A DNA stretch of 64,000 bases from Ramlibacter sp. (GTDB taxonomy: Bacteria > Pseudomonadota > Gammaproteobacteria > Burkholderiales > Burkholderiaceae_C): NCBI RefSeq assembly GCF_028291745.1, contig NZ_JAQGNQ010000066.1:62001-126000 (forward strand), given 5' to 3'. Position numbers and translations under genes: made by a program. Below are positions 36,050 to 45,132 of this stretch, piece after piece (position 1 is the first letter of the stretch; each line of letters starts with the position of its first letter). The notes beneath the pieces are model-generated. The model saw nothing but the letters and a program-made list of their open reading frames with translations, had not been told where the DNA came from and did no database searches.

Positions 36050-37015
36050 ATGAACGCGCACCTGGACCGCCCCGACCTCGAGCTGCTGCTGGCGATCCGC
36101 GAGCATGGCAGCCTGGCGGGCGCGGCGTCGGCGGCCGCTGTCGTGCCGTCGGTGATCACCAAGCGGCTGGCGGCGCTGGAGGCGCGGCTCGGACTCAAGC
36201 TGTTCCAGCGCACCACGCGCCGCGTCGTGCCCACTGCCGAAGGGGAGGCGCTGTGCGAGCGGGCCATAGTCCTGCTGGCCGGCTTTCGCCAGCTGGAGGC
36301 GGAGCTGCAGGAGCGGCACAAGGAGCCGGTGGGGCGTATTCGGCTGGCCGCGACCTTCGGTTTCGGGCGCCTGTGGCTCGGGCCGGCCATCGCGCAATTC
36401 CAGGAGCGCCATCCGCAGCTCGATGTGCAGTTGCAGCTGGTGGAGCAGCTGCCCGACCTGGCGGTGGAAGGCTTCGATGGCGCGGTGTGGCTGTGGACGG
36501 TGCGCGGCCAGCGTGCCACCGAATGGACCGCCCGGCGGCTCGCCCGCAACCAGCGCGTGCTGGTGGCCGCGCCCGCGTACCTGCGCCGGCGCGGCACGCC
36601 CGGCACGATCGAGGAACTGGCCGCACACGACTGCCTGGTGGTGCGCGAGAACGAGCAGTTCGACGTCTGGCGCCTGCAGCGCGAACGGGATCGCGGCGAG
36701 GTGCGCGTGCGCGTGGGCGGACCGCTTTCGAGCAACTCGGGCGAGCTGGTGCGCGATTGGTGCCTGGCCGGCCACGGCATCATGCTGCGCAGCCTGTGGG
36801 ACATCGCTGGCGCGCTGGCGGCCGGCGAGCTGCTGCGCGTGCTGCCGGCCTACGCCATGACCGATGCCGACATCCACTGGCTGGCGCCGCACACCGCCAG
36901 CACGCCCAAGCGCATCCGGCTGCTGGTGGATTTCCTGGCGGAGCGCTTTCGCGGCGAGCCGTGGAAGATCACGAACGGGGCGCCCGCACGACCAGGCTCA
37001 CGCCCACCGCGGTAA
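36050..37015 (+). CDS. LysR family transcriptional regulator
   Basis: A 321-residue LysR regulator. The winged helix-turn-helix is at the start (LELLLAIREHGSLAGAASAAAVVPSVITKRLAALEARLG), followed by the effector-binding domain (IRLAATFGFGRLWLGPAIAQF; GELVRDWCLAGHGIMLRSLWDI). ATG 36050 is 75 bases from the divergent dehalogenase-like gene, the usual LysR layout, so the coupled hydrolase-dehydrogenase pair is the probable target. Its 3' end overlaps the convergent EamA gene by 47 bases; the C-terminal 20 residues or so look non-conserved. Confidence 0.92.
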   Translation: MNAHLDRPDLELLLAIREHGSLAGAASAAAVVPSVITKRLAALEARLGLKLFQRTTRRVVPTAEGEALCERAIVLLAGFRQLEAELQERHKEPVGRIRLAATFGFGRLWLGPAIAQFQERHPQLDVQLQLVEQLPDLAVEGFDGAVWLWTVRGQRATEWTARRLARNQRVLVAAPAYLRRRGTPGTIEELAAHDCLVVRENEQFDVWRLQRERDRGEVRVRVGGPLSSNSGELVRDWCLAGHGIMLRSLWDIAGALAAGELLRVLPAYAMTDADIHWLAPHTASTPKRIRLLVDFLAERFRGEPWKITNGAPARPGSRPPR

Positions 37016-37877
37016 GCGCCATGCCGGCGACGATCCATGCGGTGATCGGCTCGCCGAACAGCACCCAGGCCATCAGCGCGGTGGTGGGCGGCACCAGGTA
37101 CATCAGGCTGGTGACGGTGGTGGCCGCGCCGCGCTGGATCAGGAGGTACAGCAGCGAGCTGCCGCCCAGCGTCAGGCCCAGCACCGACCAGGCGACCGCC
37201 CCCACCAGTTCGCGATTGACCGCGCCCGAAGGCAGCAGCCAGCGCATCGGCTCCGCTTCCAGCAAGGCAAGCGGCATGGTGGCTGCGAACGCCGCGGCCA
37301 GTTGCACGAGGTTGGCGGTGCGCACGTCGCACGGGCCGAGGAAGCGCTTCTGGTACAGCGTGCCGGCGGTGATCGACAGCAGCGCCACCATCGCGCAGGC
37401 GAAATTGCCGGCATTCACCTCGCCCTGCCCGAGCTTCTGCCCCACCACCAGCAGCAGGCCCGCGAGGCCGAGCGCCAGGCCGCCCCACTGGCGCGGCGCC
37501 ACGCGACCGCCTTGCAGCGAGATCCACACTGCCGTCAGCACCGGCTGCAGGCCCACCAGCAGGGCCGCGAGCCCGGCGCCCATGCCACCCTTGACGGCCG
37601 CCCAGACGCCCCCGAGATAGCCGCCGTGCATCAGGATGCCGGTGACCGCAAGATGGGCGAACTGGCGGCGCTCCGTGGGCCAGCGGGCGCCGGCCAGCAG
37701 CGCCCAGGCGAAGAACGCGATCACCGACAGCAGATAGCGCACGCACAGAAAGGTCATGGGCGGCGCATGCGGCATGCCGTAGCGCGCGACGACGAAGCCG
37801 GTGCTCCAGATCACGACGAAGACGGCGGGCATGGCCCGCACCAGCGGGTCGACCCGCCCGCCGACCGTGGCGCTCAT
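36969..37877 (-). CDS. EamA/DMT family transporter
   Basis: A 302-residue inner-membrane protein with ten predicted helices arranged as two EamA repeats. Examples are VFVVIWSTGFVVARYG near the start and a second half with SLMYLVPPTTALMAWVLFGEP, the latter a hallmark of drug/metabolite transporters. The exported substrate is unknown. ATG 37877 overlaps the pgsA stop by four bases (ATGA). It lies last in the uvrC-pgsA-eamA run. Confidence 0.92.
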   Translation of the reverse strand: MSATVGGRVDPLVRAMPAVFVVIWSTGFVVARYGMPHAPPMTFLCVRYLLSVIAFFAWALLAGARWPTERRQFAHLAVTGILMHGGYLGGVWAAVKGGMGAGLAALLVGLQPVLTAVWISLQGGRVAPRQWGGLALGLAGLLLVVGQKLGQGEVNAGNFACAMVALLSITAGTLYQKRFLGPCDVRTANLVQLAAAFAATMPLALLEAEPMRWLLPSGAVNRELVGAVAWSVLGLTLGGSSLLYLLIQRGAATTVTSLMYLVPPTTALMAWVLFGEPITAWIVAGMALTAVGVSLVVRAPRS

Positions 37878-38440
37878 TGCACGCGCCTGCGGATTTCGGG
37901 CAGCGCCTTTTGCAGGTAGTAGATCATCGACCAGACGGTCAGGATGGCCGAGAGCCAGATCAGCCAGGTGCCCCAGACCAAGGTGTCGACGAAGTCGAAG
38001 AGGTGGCCGTCGAACAGCAGGAAGGGGATGGCGATCATCTGCACGGTCGTCTTGATCTTCCCGAGCATGTGCACCGCGACGCTCTTGGAGGCGCCGATCT
38101 GCGCCATCCATTCACGCAGCGCGGAGATCGCGATCTCGCGGCCGATGATGATCAGGGCCACGAAGACGTCGGCGCGCTTGAGGTGTACCAGCACCAGCAG
38201 CGAGGCGCAGACCAGGAACTTGTCGGCCACCGGATCGAGGAAGGCGCCGAAGGAGGAAGTCTGGTTCAGCTTGCGCGCCAGAAAGCCGTCGAGCCAGTCG
38301 GTGGCGGCGAAGACGATGAACATCACGGTGGCCACCAGGTTTTGCAGCCGCGGCTCCAATCCCATGTAGAACACCCCCACCAGCAGCGGGATGGCGACGA
38401 TGCGCGTCCAGGTCAGGAGCGTCGGGACCGTGAGGAACAT
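37874..38440 (-). CDS. pgsA: CDP-diacylglycerol-glycerol-3-phosphate 3-phosphatidyltransferase
   Basis: PgsA makes phosphatidylglycerol phosphate, committing lipid to PG and cardiolipin. The CDP-alcohol phosphotransferase motif is complete, with D48, D51, G52, A55, R56, G65, D69 and D73 (DWLDGFLAR; GAFLDPVAD). Several membrane helices are present. The start at 38440 (MFLTVPTLLTWTRI) is the one matching the family; an ATG five codons earlier (38455) is possible. It is coupled to the downstream EamA gene and follows uvrC, as in many proteobacteria. Confidence 0.95.
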   Translation of the reverse strand: MFLTVPTLLTWTRIVAIPLLVGVFYMGLEPRLQNLVATVMFIVFAATDWLDGFLARKLNQTSSFGAFLDPVADKFLVCASLLVLVHLKRADVFVALIIIGREIAISALREWMAQIGASKSVAVHMLGKIKTTVQMIAIPFLLFDGHLFDFVDTLVWGTWLIWLSAILTVWSMIYYLQKALPEIRRRVQ

Positions 38441-38499
38441 GGAGCGATTGTGCATGAGGGCGGCGTCACCGACCGGGCGCTGCCGAATGCGGACATCCA

Positions 38500-38590
38500 G
38501 GACGCAGAAGTTGCGCAGAAGACGCAGAACAGAATTTCAAATGGAATCCTTCGGCGTTTTCCGCGAATTTCCGCGCCTTCTGCCTTGTGG
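38500..38590. repeat. Hairpin-forming intergenic element (GCAGAAG family), copy 2
   Basis: GGACGCAGAAG, GCGCAGAAGACGCAG on the left and CGCGAATTTCCGCGCCTTCTGCC on the right (given here in parts) form an imperfect inverted repeat around TTTCAAATGGAA. It is diverged from the 25550-25647 copy. It fills the space between uvrC and pgsA on one strand. Confidence 0.8.
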
Positions 38591-38599
38591 AAGTCCGGT

Positions 38600-40762
38600 T
38601 CAATGCAGCGCCCGGTAAATCTCCTCCGCCAGCTCGCGCGAGATGCCTTCGACATTCGCGATGTCCTCCACGCTGGCGGCGGCCACGCCGCGCACGCCGC
38701 CGAAGCGTTGCAGCAGGCGCGCCCTCTTCTTCGCGCCGACGCCGGGGATTTCCTCCAGCTGGCTGCCGCCCACGCGCACGCGGGCACGGCGCGCGCGCAT
38801 GCCGGTGATGGCGAAGCGGTGCGCTTCGTCGCGGATCTGCGCCACCAGCATCAAGGCCGCCGATTCGCGCCCGAGAAACACCTTCTCGCGCCCGTCGGCG
38901 AACACCAGTTCCTCCAGGCCCACCTTGCGGCCCTCGCCCTTCTCGACGCCGACGATCACCGACAGATCCAGCCCCAGCTCCGCGAACACCTCGCGCGCCA
39001 TGCTCACCTGCCCGCGGCCGCCGTCGACCAGCACCAGGTCCGGCAGGCGCAAGGCGCTGCCGCCGCCGCCCGGCTTGGCGCGCTTGGGCTCGTCGGTCGG
39101 CGAGGCTTCCGCGGCTACGGCGACGCCAATTTCGGCGTCGCCGGCCGCAATGACCTCCGCCGCCGTGGCCAGCACGACGTCTTCCCTGCCCTGCGCCTCC
39201 AGGCCAGCGGCCTCTATCATCACTTCGGGCGCCTCGCCGCCCAGCTCGTTCTCGGCGCTCTCCGGCTCCTGCGCGGGAGTGGCATCGGGTGTGTCGCGGC
39301 CGGCCTGCGCCAGCCTCGCATAGCGGCGGGTCAGCACCTGGCGCATGGCCGCATAGTCGTCGCCCGGCGTGATGCCCTCGATGTTGTAGCGGCGGTATTC
39401 GCGGTTGTGCATCTGGTGGTGGTGGAACACCACGCACGATGCCTGGGTCGCCTCGCCCGCGGTGTGCGAGATGTCGAAGCATTCGACGCGGAAGGTGTCC
39501 AGGTTGTCGGGCGCCAGGTCCAGCGCGTCGACCAGCGCCCGGGTGCGGGCCTGCTGCGAGCCCTCTTCCGCGAGCAGCCGCGCGAGCTGCAGTTGCGCGT
39601 TCTTCTCCGCCATCTCCAGCCACAGCCGCCGCTGGCCGCGCGGATTGTGGACGGCGGTAATGCGCGCGCCGGCCTGGCTGCCCAGGGCCTCGATCAGTTC
39701 CGGGTCGACCGGATGGCTGGTGATCAGCGCCGAAGGCACCGGCACGCCGATGTAGTGCTGCGCGACAAAGGCCTCCAGCACCTGGACCTCCACGCTCTGC
39801 GTGCCCACTGCGTCGGCGGCATCGTCGAACTCCTGCACCGCCGCCGCGTCCTCGATGTGGCTCGGGAAATAGGCGCGGTCGCCGAGGTGGCGACCGCCCC
39901 GCACCATCGCCAGGTTGACGCAGGCCTTGCCGCCCTGCACCTGCACGACGAGGATGTCGACGTCCTTGTCGGAGGCCGTTTCCACCGATTGCTGGTGCAG
40001 CACCTTGGAGAGCGCGCCCATCTGGTTGCGCAGTTCCGCGGCCTGCTCGAACTCCAGCTTCTGGGCGTGCGCCAGCATGCGCGATTCCAGCGACTGCATC
40101 ACGGCCTGGGCGTCGCCCCGCAGGAAGGACTCGGCGTGCAGCACGTCCTGGTGGTAGTCCTCGGGCGAGACCAGGTTCACGCAGGGCCCGGTGCAGCGCT
40201 TGATCTGGTACAGCAGGCAGGGCCGCGTGCGGTTGGCGAACACGGTGTCTTCGCAGGTGCGCAGGCGAAACACCTTCTGCAGCAGCTGGATCGATTCCTT
40301 GACGGCCCAGGCACTTGGATAAGGGCCGAAGTAGCGGTGCTTGCGGTCCACCGCGCCCCGGTAGTAGGCGACGCGGGGGAACACCGCGGCCGAGGGCGCG
40401 CCGCCGCCCCCCGCCATGAAGCCCTGCTTGTCGGCCACGCCCGTGATCTTGAGATAGGGATAGCTCTTGTCGTCGCGGAACAGGATGTTGTAGCGCGGCG
40501 CCAGCGTCTTGATCAGGTTGTTTTCCAGCAGCAGCGCCTCGGCCTCGGAGCGCACCACGGTGGTCTCGAGCTTCACGATCTTGCCGACCATGTGGCCGAT
40601 GCGCGTGCCGCCGTGGTTCTTCTGGAAATAGGTGGAGACGCGCTTCTTGAGATTGCGCGCCTTGCCGACGTACAGGACCGTGCCTTGGTCGTCGTAGTAG
40701 CGGTAGACGCCGGGCAGCGAGGGCAGCGCCGCAACCTGCGCGAGCAGTTCTTCCGAGTGCAT
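38600..40762 (-). CDS. uvrC: UvrABC system protein C with central insertion
   Basis: UvrC makes both incisions in nucleotide excision repair. The GIY-YIG nuclease is at the start ([19 protein letters not shown]), a UVR motif lies near residues 226-258, the RNase H-like nuclease has [10 protein letters not shown] (429-436) and LVLVDGG (576-582), and two helix-hairpin-helix motifs close it ([27 protein letters not shown]). At 720 residues it is about 80-100 longer than usual. The extra part is an acidic, Ala/Glu-rich stretch (about 489-571) within the second nuclease, containing a palindromic DNA segment. The active-site residues around it are intact, so function is expected. Confidence 0.96.
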   Translation of the reverse strand: MHSEELLAQVAALPSLPGVYRYYDDQGTVLYVGKARNLKKRVSTYFQKNHGGTRIGHMVGKIVKLETTVVRSEAEALLLENNLIKTLAPRYNILFRDDKSYPYLKITGVADKQGFMAGGGGAPSAAVFPRVAYYRGAVDRKHRYFGPYPSAWAVKESIQLLQKVFRLRTCEDTVFANRTRPCLLYQIKRCTGPCVNLVSPEDYHQDVLHAESFLRGDAQAVMQSLESRMLAHAQKLEFEQAAELRNQMGALSKVLHQQSVETASDKDVDILVVQVQGGKACVNLAMVRGGRHLGDRAYFPSHIEDAAAVQEFDDAADAVGTQSVEVQVLEAFVAQHYIGVPVPSALITSHPVDPELIEALGSQAGARITAVHNPRGQRRLWLEMAEKNAQLQLARLLAEEGSQQARTRALVDALDLAPDNLDTFRVECFDISHTAGEATQASCVVFHHHQMHNREYRRYNIEGITPGDDYAAMRQVLTRRYARLAQAGRDTPDATPAQEPESAENELGGEAPEVMIEAAGLEAQGREDVVLATAAEVIAAGDAEIGVAVAAEASPTDEPKRAKPGGGGSALRLPDLVLVDGGRGQVSMAREVFAELGLDLSVIVGVEKGEGRKVGLEELVFADGREKVFLGRESAALMLVAQIRDEAHRFAITGMRARRARVRVGGSQLEEIPGVGAKKRARLLQRFGGVRGVAAASVEDIANVEGISRELAEEIYRALH
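39119..39142. repeat. Palindrome within the uvrC insertion
   Basis: GGCGACGCC (39119-39127) and GGCGTCGCC (39134-39142) are exact inverted copies around six bases. They encode GDAEIGVA within the non-conserved insertion of UvrC. No second copy of this exact element was noticed, so it may be a chance hairpin. Confidence 0.6.
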
Positions 40763-40782
40763 GTCGCCTATTATCCCGGCCG

Positions 40783-41820
40783 ATGCACTGGGACCTCTTT
40801 TGCAAGGTGATCGACAACCACGGCGACGCCGGCGTGTGCTGGCGCGTCGCCGCGGAACTCGCTGGCCGCGGCGAGCCCGTGCGCCTGTGGATCGACGAGC
40901 CCGCCATGTTGCGCTGGATGGCGCCGCAAGGCGCGGCCAACGTGCAGGTGATCGCGTGGCAGGAGCCCTTGCCCGACGCCGTGCCCGGGCAGGTCGTGAT
41001 CGAAGCTTTCGGCTGCGATCCGCCGCCGGCCTTCGTCGCACGCATGGCGGCGGCAAAGCGGCCACCCGTGTGGCTGAACCTGGAATACCTCTCGGCCGAG
41101 AGCTTTGTCGAGCGCAACCACCGCCTGCCTTCGCCGGTGATGCACGGGCCGGGGGCCGGACTGGTCAAGCATTTCTTCTATCCGGGCTTCACCCCGCGTA
41201 CCGGCGGTCTCCTGCGCGAGCGGGACTTCACCGAACGGCGCGCGCGCTTCGACCGCGCCGCGTGGTTGCGGGCACGCGGCATCGCCCCCGCTGCCGGCGA
41301 CCGGATCATCAGCCTGTTCTGCTATGAGCCGGCGCTGCTGCCGCAGCTGCTGGAGGATCTGGCCGCTGGCCCGGACGCCACGCACTTGCTGGTGACCGCC
41401 GGCCGCGCCACCCGCTTCCTGCAGGGGCTCGGCGTCCAGGATGCCGGCCGCCTGCGACTGCACTTCCTGCCTTGGCTGACCCAGCGTGAATACGACGAAC
41501 TGCTGTGGTCCTGCGACCTCAACTTCGTGCGGGGCGAGGACTCGCTGGCGCGCGGTCTGCTGGCGAGCGTGCCCGCGGTGTGGCAGATCTATCCCCAGGA
41601 CGACGCGGCGCATCACGACAAGCTCGACGCCTTCCTGCGGTGGCTGCAGCCGCCGCCGGATCTGCGTGACTTTTTCCTGAAGTGGAACGGCGTGGCGACG
41701 GGCCGCCTGCCGCCCCTGGACCTCGCCGGCTGGGCGCCCACCGCCCACGTGGCAGGGCAAAAAGCCCATGCCCTTCCGGAGCTCGGGGCCGAACTGGTGC
41801 GCTTTGCGGTCGCGCAGTAG
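40783..41820 (+). CDS. earP: EF-P arginine rhamnosyltransferase EarP
   Basis: EarP attaches rhamnose from dTDP-rhamnose to Arg32 of elongation factor P, activating it to rescue ribosomes at polyproline. The 345-residue GT-B protein shows the N-terminal [18 protein letters not shown] and the C-terminal donor site [13 protein letters not shown], both hallmarks of the family. Its substrate gene efp follows 116 bases downstream and has Arg at position 32, which confirms the assignment. It starts 20 bases from the divergent uvrC start, so the two promoters overlap. Confidence 0.97.
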   Translation: MHWDLFCKVIDNHGDAGVCWRVAAELAGRGEPVRLWIDEPAMLRWMAPQGAANVQVIAWQEPLPDAVPGQVVIEAFGCDPPPAFVARMAAAKRPPVWLNLEYLSAESFVERNHRLPSPVMHGPGAGLVKHFFYPGFTPRTGGLLRERDFTERRARFDRAAWLRARGIAPAAGDRIISLFCYEPALLPQLLEDLAAGPDATHLLVTAGRATRFLQGLGVQDAGRLRLHFLPWLTQREYDELLWSCDLNFVRGEDSLARGLLASVPAVWQIYPQDDAAHHDKLDAFLRWLQPPPDLRDFFLKWNGVATGRLPPLDLAGWAPTAHVAGQKAHALPELGAELVRFAVAQ

Positions 41821-41936
41821 AATATAGAGCTTTGCGCTTCGGGCTTCGTGCCAGACGACGCGCAACACTCGCCGCCACCCGCACAGCCAGCACATTGCTC
41901 TTGCGCGCGCAGCGGCTTCTCATCGAAGACACCGTC

Positions 41937-42491
41937 ATGAAAATCGCTCAAGAAATCCGCGCCGGCAACGTGATCATGTACACCGCCCAGCCGTGGGTCG
42001 TGCTCAAGACCGAATACAGCCGCGGGGGCCGCAATTCCGCCACCGTGCGGATGAAGCTCAAGTCGCTGCTGAACAACCAGGGCACGGAAACCGTGTTCAA
42101 GGCCGACGACAAGATGGACCAGGTCATCCTGGACAAGAAGGACTGCACGTACTCGTACTTCGCCGACCCGATGTACGTCTGGATGGACGCCGAGTACAAC
42201 CAGTACGAAGTCGAAGCTGACAACATGGGCGACGCGCTGAACTACCTCGAAGACGGCATGCCCGCCGAAGTGGTGTTCTACGAAGGCAAGGCCATCTCGG
42301 TGGAAATCCCCACCAGCGTCGAGCGCGAGATCACCTGGACCGAGCCGGCCGTCAAGGGCGACACCTCGGGCAAGGTGCTCAAGCCCGCCAAGCTCGCCAC
42401 CGGCTACGAGATCGGCGTGCCGATCTTCGTGGCCCAGGGCGACAAGGTCGAAATCGACACCCGCACCGGCGAATACCGCCGTCGCGTCTGA
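41937..42491 (+). CDS. efp: Elongation factor P
   Basis: EF-P is a tRNA-shaped, three-domain factor that relieves stalling at proline runs. It has 184 residues. The modified residue is R32 in [10 protein letters not shown], the EarP-type loop rather than the Lys form used with EpmA. The conserved [21 protein letters not shown] and the final VDTRTGEY-like stretch ([13 protein letters not shown]) are present. A terminator hairpin follows 20 bases after the stop. Third-position use is more optimised than in its neighbours, as expected for a highly expressed gene. Confidence 0.98.
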   Translation: MKIAQEIRAGNVIMYTAQPWVVLKTEYSRGGRNSATVRMKLKSLLNNQGTETVFKADDKMDQVILDKKDCTYSYFADPMYVWMDAEYNQYEVEADNMGDALNYLEDGMPAEVVFYEGKAISVEIPTSVEREITWTEPAVKGDTSGKVLKPAKLATGYEIGVPIFVAQGDKVEIDTRTGEYRRRV

Positions 42492-42511
42492 GGCATCAGC
42501 GCTCCGGCCAG

Positions 42512-42532
42512 GGCTCCGCAAGGAGCCTTTTT
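42512..42532 (+). terminator. Rho-independent terminator after efp, overlapping the next ribosome-binding site
   Basis: GGCTCC, a GCAA loop and GGAGCC (42512-42527) are followed by TTTTT. The right arm includes AAGGAG, which is also the best ribosome-binding site for the DUF3445 gene that begins at 42535. Confidence 0.9.
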
Positions 42533-42534
42533 CT

Positions 42535-43341
42535 TTGGCCATGACTGCTTTCGACTTCGACCTCGCCCGCATCGTCGCTCCCTTTCGCATGCAGCCCGGC
42601 CTGCAGCGACTGGCGCCGGGCACGCCGCAGCTGACGCCACTGGCCGCGGGCAGCGCGTTGTGGCACGAGAAAAAGCGGGTGCACGATGCGGGCGCGAGTC
42701 GGCTCGTGGTGCCGCGATTCGATGCACGCCCGGCGACTGAGGCGATCCTCGCCCAGGCGCGGGACCAAGGCATGGATTGCAGCGAGCCGATCGAGCTGGC
42801 CTGCGAGGAAGACTTTGCCGTGCTCGATGGCGCCAGCACCACCCTGCCCTGGCTGTGCGTGTGCGTGCCCTCGCACTGGGCGCCCGAGGAAAAGCTGGGA
42901 CAGCCCTTTGCCGCGGTGCATGCGCCGGTCGCAGACAAGCAGGCGCTGCTGGCGGCCAGCCGGCAACTGGTGACGCTGGTGACCTCGGGCGAACGCTTCG
43001 AGCGTTTCGTCTGGACGGTGTCGCCCAGCGGCCGCCACGACCAGCATCCGCTGCGCCATGCCCGCACGCCGTGGCCGGCCACGCAGGACCAGCAAGGATT
43101 CGCGCAGCAATGCTTCCTGCGGGCCGAGCGCCAGACCTTTTTCCCCGTGGCGGGTACGTCCGGGCAGGCGGTGTTCACGATTCGGGTGATGCTGCGGCCG
43201 CTGACGGAGGCGGTGACGCGCCGTGACGATGCGCAGCGGCTGCACGCTGCACTCGCCTCGATGAGCGATGCCGTGCTGGCCTACAAGGGGCTGGCGCCGG
43301 CGCGGGAGCGGCTGCTGGCGTGGCTGGCCGACGGCGTGTGA
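42535..43341 (+). CDS. DUF3445 (heme-dependent oxidative N-demethylase-like) protein
   Basis: A 268-residue protein of DUF3445, whose relatives include heme-dependent oxidative N-demethylases. Typical stretches are PFRMQPGLQRLAPGTPQLTPL at the start, CVCVPSHWAPEEKLGQPFAAVHAPV in the middle and AERQTFFPVAGTSGQAVFTIRV near the end. Whether this member acts on an N-methylated compound is unknown. TTG 42535 has AAGGAG nine bases upstream; ATG 42541 is the alternative, but with a 15-base gap. It is followed by a large inverted repeat that probably terminates it. Confidence 0.82.
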   Translation: MAMTAFDFDLARIVAPFRMQPGLQRLAPGTPQLTPLAAGSALWHEKKRVHDAGASRLVVPRFDARPATEAILAQARDQGMDCSEPIELACEEDFAVLDGASTTLPWLCVCVPSHWAPEEKLGQPFAAVHAPVADKQALLAASRQLVTLVTSGERFERFVWTVSPSGRHDQHPLRHARTPWPATQDQQGFAQQCFLRAERQTFFPVAGTSGQAVFTIRVMLRPLTEAVTRRDDAQRLHAALASMSDAVLAYKGLAPARERLLAWLADGV

Positions 43342-43354
43342 TTGCGGACTGCAC

Positions 43355-43441
43355 GGTGGTGTGCGCTGCGCGCATCCCACCCTACGGTTCCGTGCGGCGC
43401 GGTGAGTCTTGTAGGGTGGGATGCGCGCAGCGCACACCACC
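43355..43441. repeat. Palindromic repeat, GTAGGGTGG family, copy 2 (31-bp perfect arms)
   Basis: Arms at 43355-43385 and 43411-43441 are exact reverse complements over 31 bases, ending in GTAGGGTGGGATGCGCG-type sequence, around a 25-base loop. It separates the convergent DUF3445 and GYF-like genes and should terminate transcription in both directions. Perfect identity of the arms suggests recent formation or strong constraint. Confidence 0.95.
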
Positions 43442-43449
43442 ATTGCGCC

Positions 43450-44151
43450 TCACGCCGTCCGCGTCAGCACCCAGACGAGCACGGCCAGCACGATCAGCGC
43501 CGTCCCGACCACCGCCGTCCACAGCATCGGATGGACCGCGCTCGTGCCCGCCTGCGAGCGCCCGGCCAGAGGCTCGCTGCCCGGCCAGGGCGCGGCATGG
43601 GGCAGGCTTTCGGCCAGTTCGCCGGCGGACTCGGGCTGTTGCAGGTCGAGGCTCAATCGCTGCAGCGCCGGATGCTCGGGCGTGCGCACCCACAGGTCCA
43701 CGACGGTGCCGTGCAAGCGCGCATGGGCGATGTCCAGCAGGGGAAACTTCACGCGGTCCTCGCGCCAGCCCAGCCCTTCGCGAAAGCGGCCCGAGATCCG
43801 CAGCGCCTGGGTCTGCACGCGGACTTCGACTTCGCCCTTGAACGGCGGCACGCGGTAGCCGCCGCTCTCGAGCGTCAGCACCGTCGCGGTGTAGATGCCG
43901 TGCACGACCGAGCGGCCCGCCGCTGGCGCCTGGCCCGCGTCGCCGCTCATGACGAAGCCGCCGTCGGCGGCCTGCCCCTGGCGGACCAGCTCGGCGACGG
44001 TGAGCTGTACGCCATCGGCGCCGACCAGCACGTCGGCCGCCGCCAGCGCCTTCTTCACCTTCATGCCGACGATCGTCCGCCGGTCGAAGGGACCGAGCTT
44101 GCGACCTTCATGCACGACGTGATACACCGGATTCTCCACCGCGCCTCCCAT
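43450..44151 (-). CDS. GYF_2-like domain protein with C-terminal membrane anchor
   Basis: A 233-residue protein of unknown function. The N-terminal segment (VYHVVHEGRKLGPFDRRTIVGM) resembles GYF_2/DUF4339 modules, which bind peptides. The middle is a mixed beta-rich region, and the end is a single membrane helix (LWTAVVGTALIVLAVLVWVL) with a short tail, so it is a tail-anchored cytoplasmic protein. It lies alone, divergent from the LOG-family gene. The assignment to GYF_2 is by eye only. Confidence 0.65.
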   Translation of the reverse strand: MGGAVENPVYHVVHEGRKLGPFDRRTIVGMKVKKALAAADVLVGADGVQLTVAELVRQGQAADGGFVMSGDAGQAPAAGRSVVHGIYTATVLTLESGGYRVPPFKGEVEVRVQTQALRISGRFREGLGWREDRVKFPLLDIAHARLHGTVVDLWVRTPEHPALQRLSLDLQQPESAGELAESLPHAAPWPGSEPLAGRSQAGTSAVHPMLWTAVVGTALIVLAVLVWVLTRTA

Positions 44152-44220
44152 CGATTGCCGTCGAGGATAGCGGCATTCCTCAGCGGCATCGAGTCCGGCA
44201 GGGGGCGGAATCCGGCCACA

Positions 44221-45132
44221 ATGGGCGTTATGTCTTCGACCCGCAACATCCACGACCGGCGCCTGGCCGATGCCTGGGCCACCATCAAGTCCCACTCCGA
44301 CGCCGGCCTGCCGCTCGACCCCGACGCCAATCGCCTCGCGTTCGCCGATCCCGAATTCATGCTGCGCCGCGAGACGCGCGGCATCCGCATGCAGCTGGAG
44401 CTGCTCAAGCCGGACCTCGAACAGCAGGTCCATGGCATCGAGAACACCATCGTGGTGTTCGGCAGCGCGCGCTTTCGCGACCAGGCCAGCGCCGACGAAC
44501 TGGTGAAGCAGGCGGAGACCGCGCCGCAACCGGTGCCCGCCGACGCGGGCGGCGAAACCGGCCCGGCGCCGGTGGACGCCCGCCGCGCCCGCGCGCTGGC
44601 CCGCAACGCGCACTACTACGAGAAAGCCCGTGCCTTCGGCCGCCTGGTCGCCGAGTACAGCGCGCCCAAGGAGGCGCGCGACAAGCTGTTCGTCTGCACC
44701 GGCGGCGGCCCCGGCATCATGGAAGCGGCCAACCGCGGCGCCTGCGAGGCCCACGGCGTGAGCGTCGGCCTGTCGATCGCGCTGCCGATGGAAGAAGCGG
44801 CCAACGAGTACGTCACGCCCGCTCTGTCCTTCAAGTTCCACTACTTCGCGATCCGCAAGATGCATTTCATGATGCGTGCGAAGGCGCTGCTGGCCTTCCC
44901 CGGCGGCTTCGGCACCCTGGACGAACTGTTCGAGGTGATCACGCTCGTGCAGACGCGCAAGGCGCGCCAGGTGCCGATCGTGCTGTTCGGCTCGGACTAC
45001 TGGAAGCGGCTGATCAACTTCGACATGCTGGTCGACGAAGGCGTGATCTCGCCGGCCGACCTCGACCTGTTCCAGTTCGCCGACGACCCGCAGGTCGCCT
45101 GGGACATCATCCGGACGTTCTATCGTCTCTGA
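44221..45132 (+). CDS. LOG family (TIGR00730-type) Rossmann-fold protein
   Basis: A 303-residue protein related to cytokinin-activating LOG phosphoribohydrolases. The nucleotide motif VCTGGGPGIMEAANRGA and the catalytic PGGFGTLDELFEVIT are present. Such enzymes cleave ribose 5-phosphate from nucleoside monophosphates. It is longer than the small LOG proteins, with an extra N-terminal 75 residues and an Ala/Pro-rich insert around residue 100. ATG 44221 or 44230 could start it; neither has a clear ribosome-binding site. Its end overlaps the convergent MFS gene by 26 bases. Confidence 0.85.
   Translation: MGVMSSTRNIHDRRLADAWATIKSHSDAGLPLDPDANRLAFADPEFMLRRETRGIRMQLELLKPDLEQQVHGIENTIVVFGSARFRDQASADELVKQAETAPQPVPADAGGETGPAPVDARRARALARNAHYYEKARAFGRLVAEYSAPKEARDKLFVCTGGGPGIMEAANRGACEAHGVSVGLSIALPMEEAANEYVTPALSFKFHYFAIRKMHFMMRAKALLAFPGGFGTLDELFEVITLVQTRKARQVPIVLFGSDYWKRLINFDMLVDEGVISPADLDLFQFADDPQVAWDIIRTFYRL

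Noticed and set aside
43342..43450. The long inverted repeat considered as the ends of an insertion sequence
   Set aside because: No transposase, no target duplication, and the space between the arms is only 25 bases.
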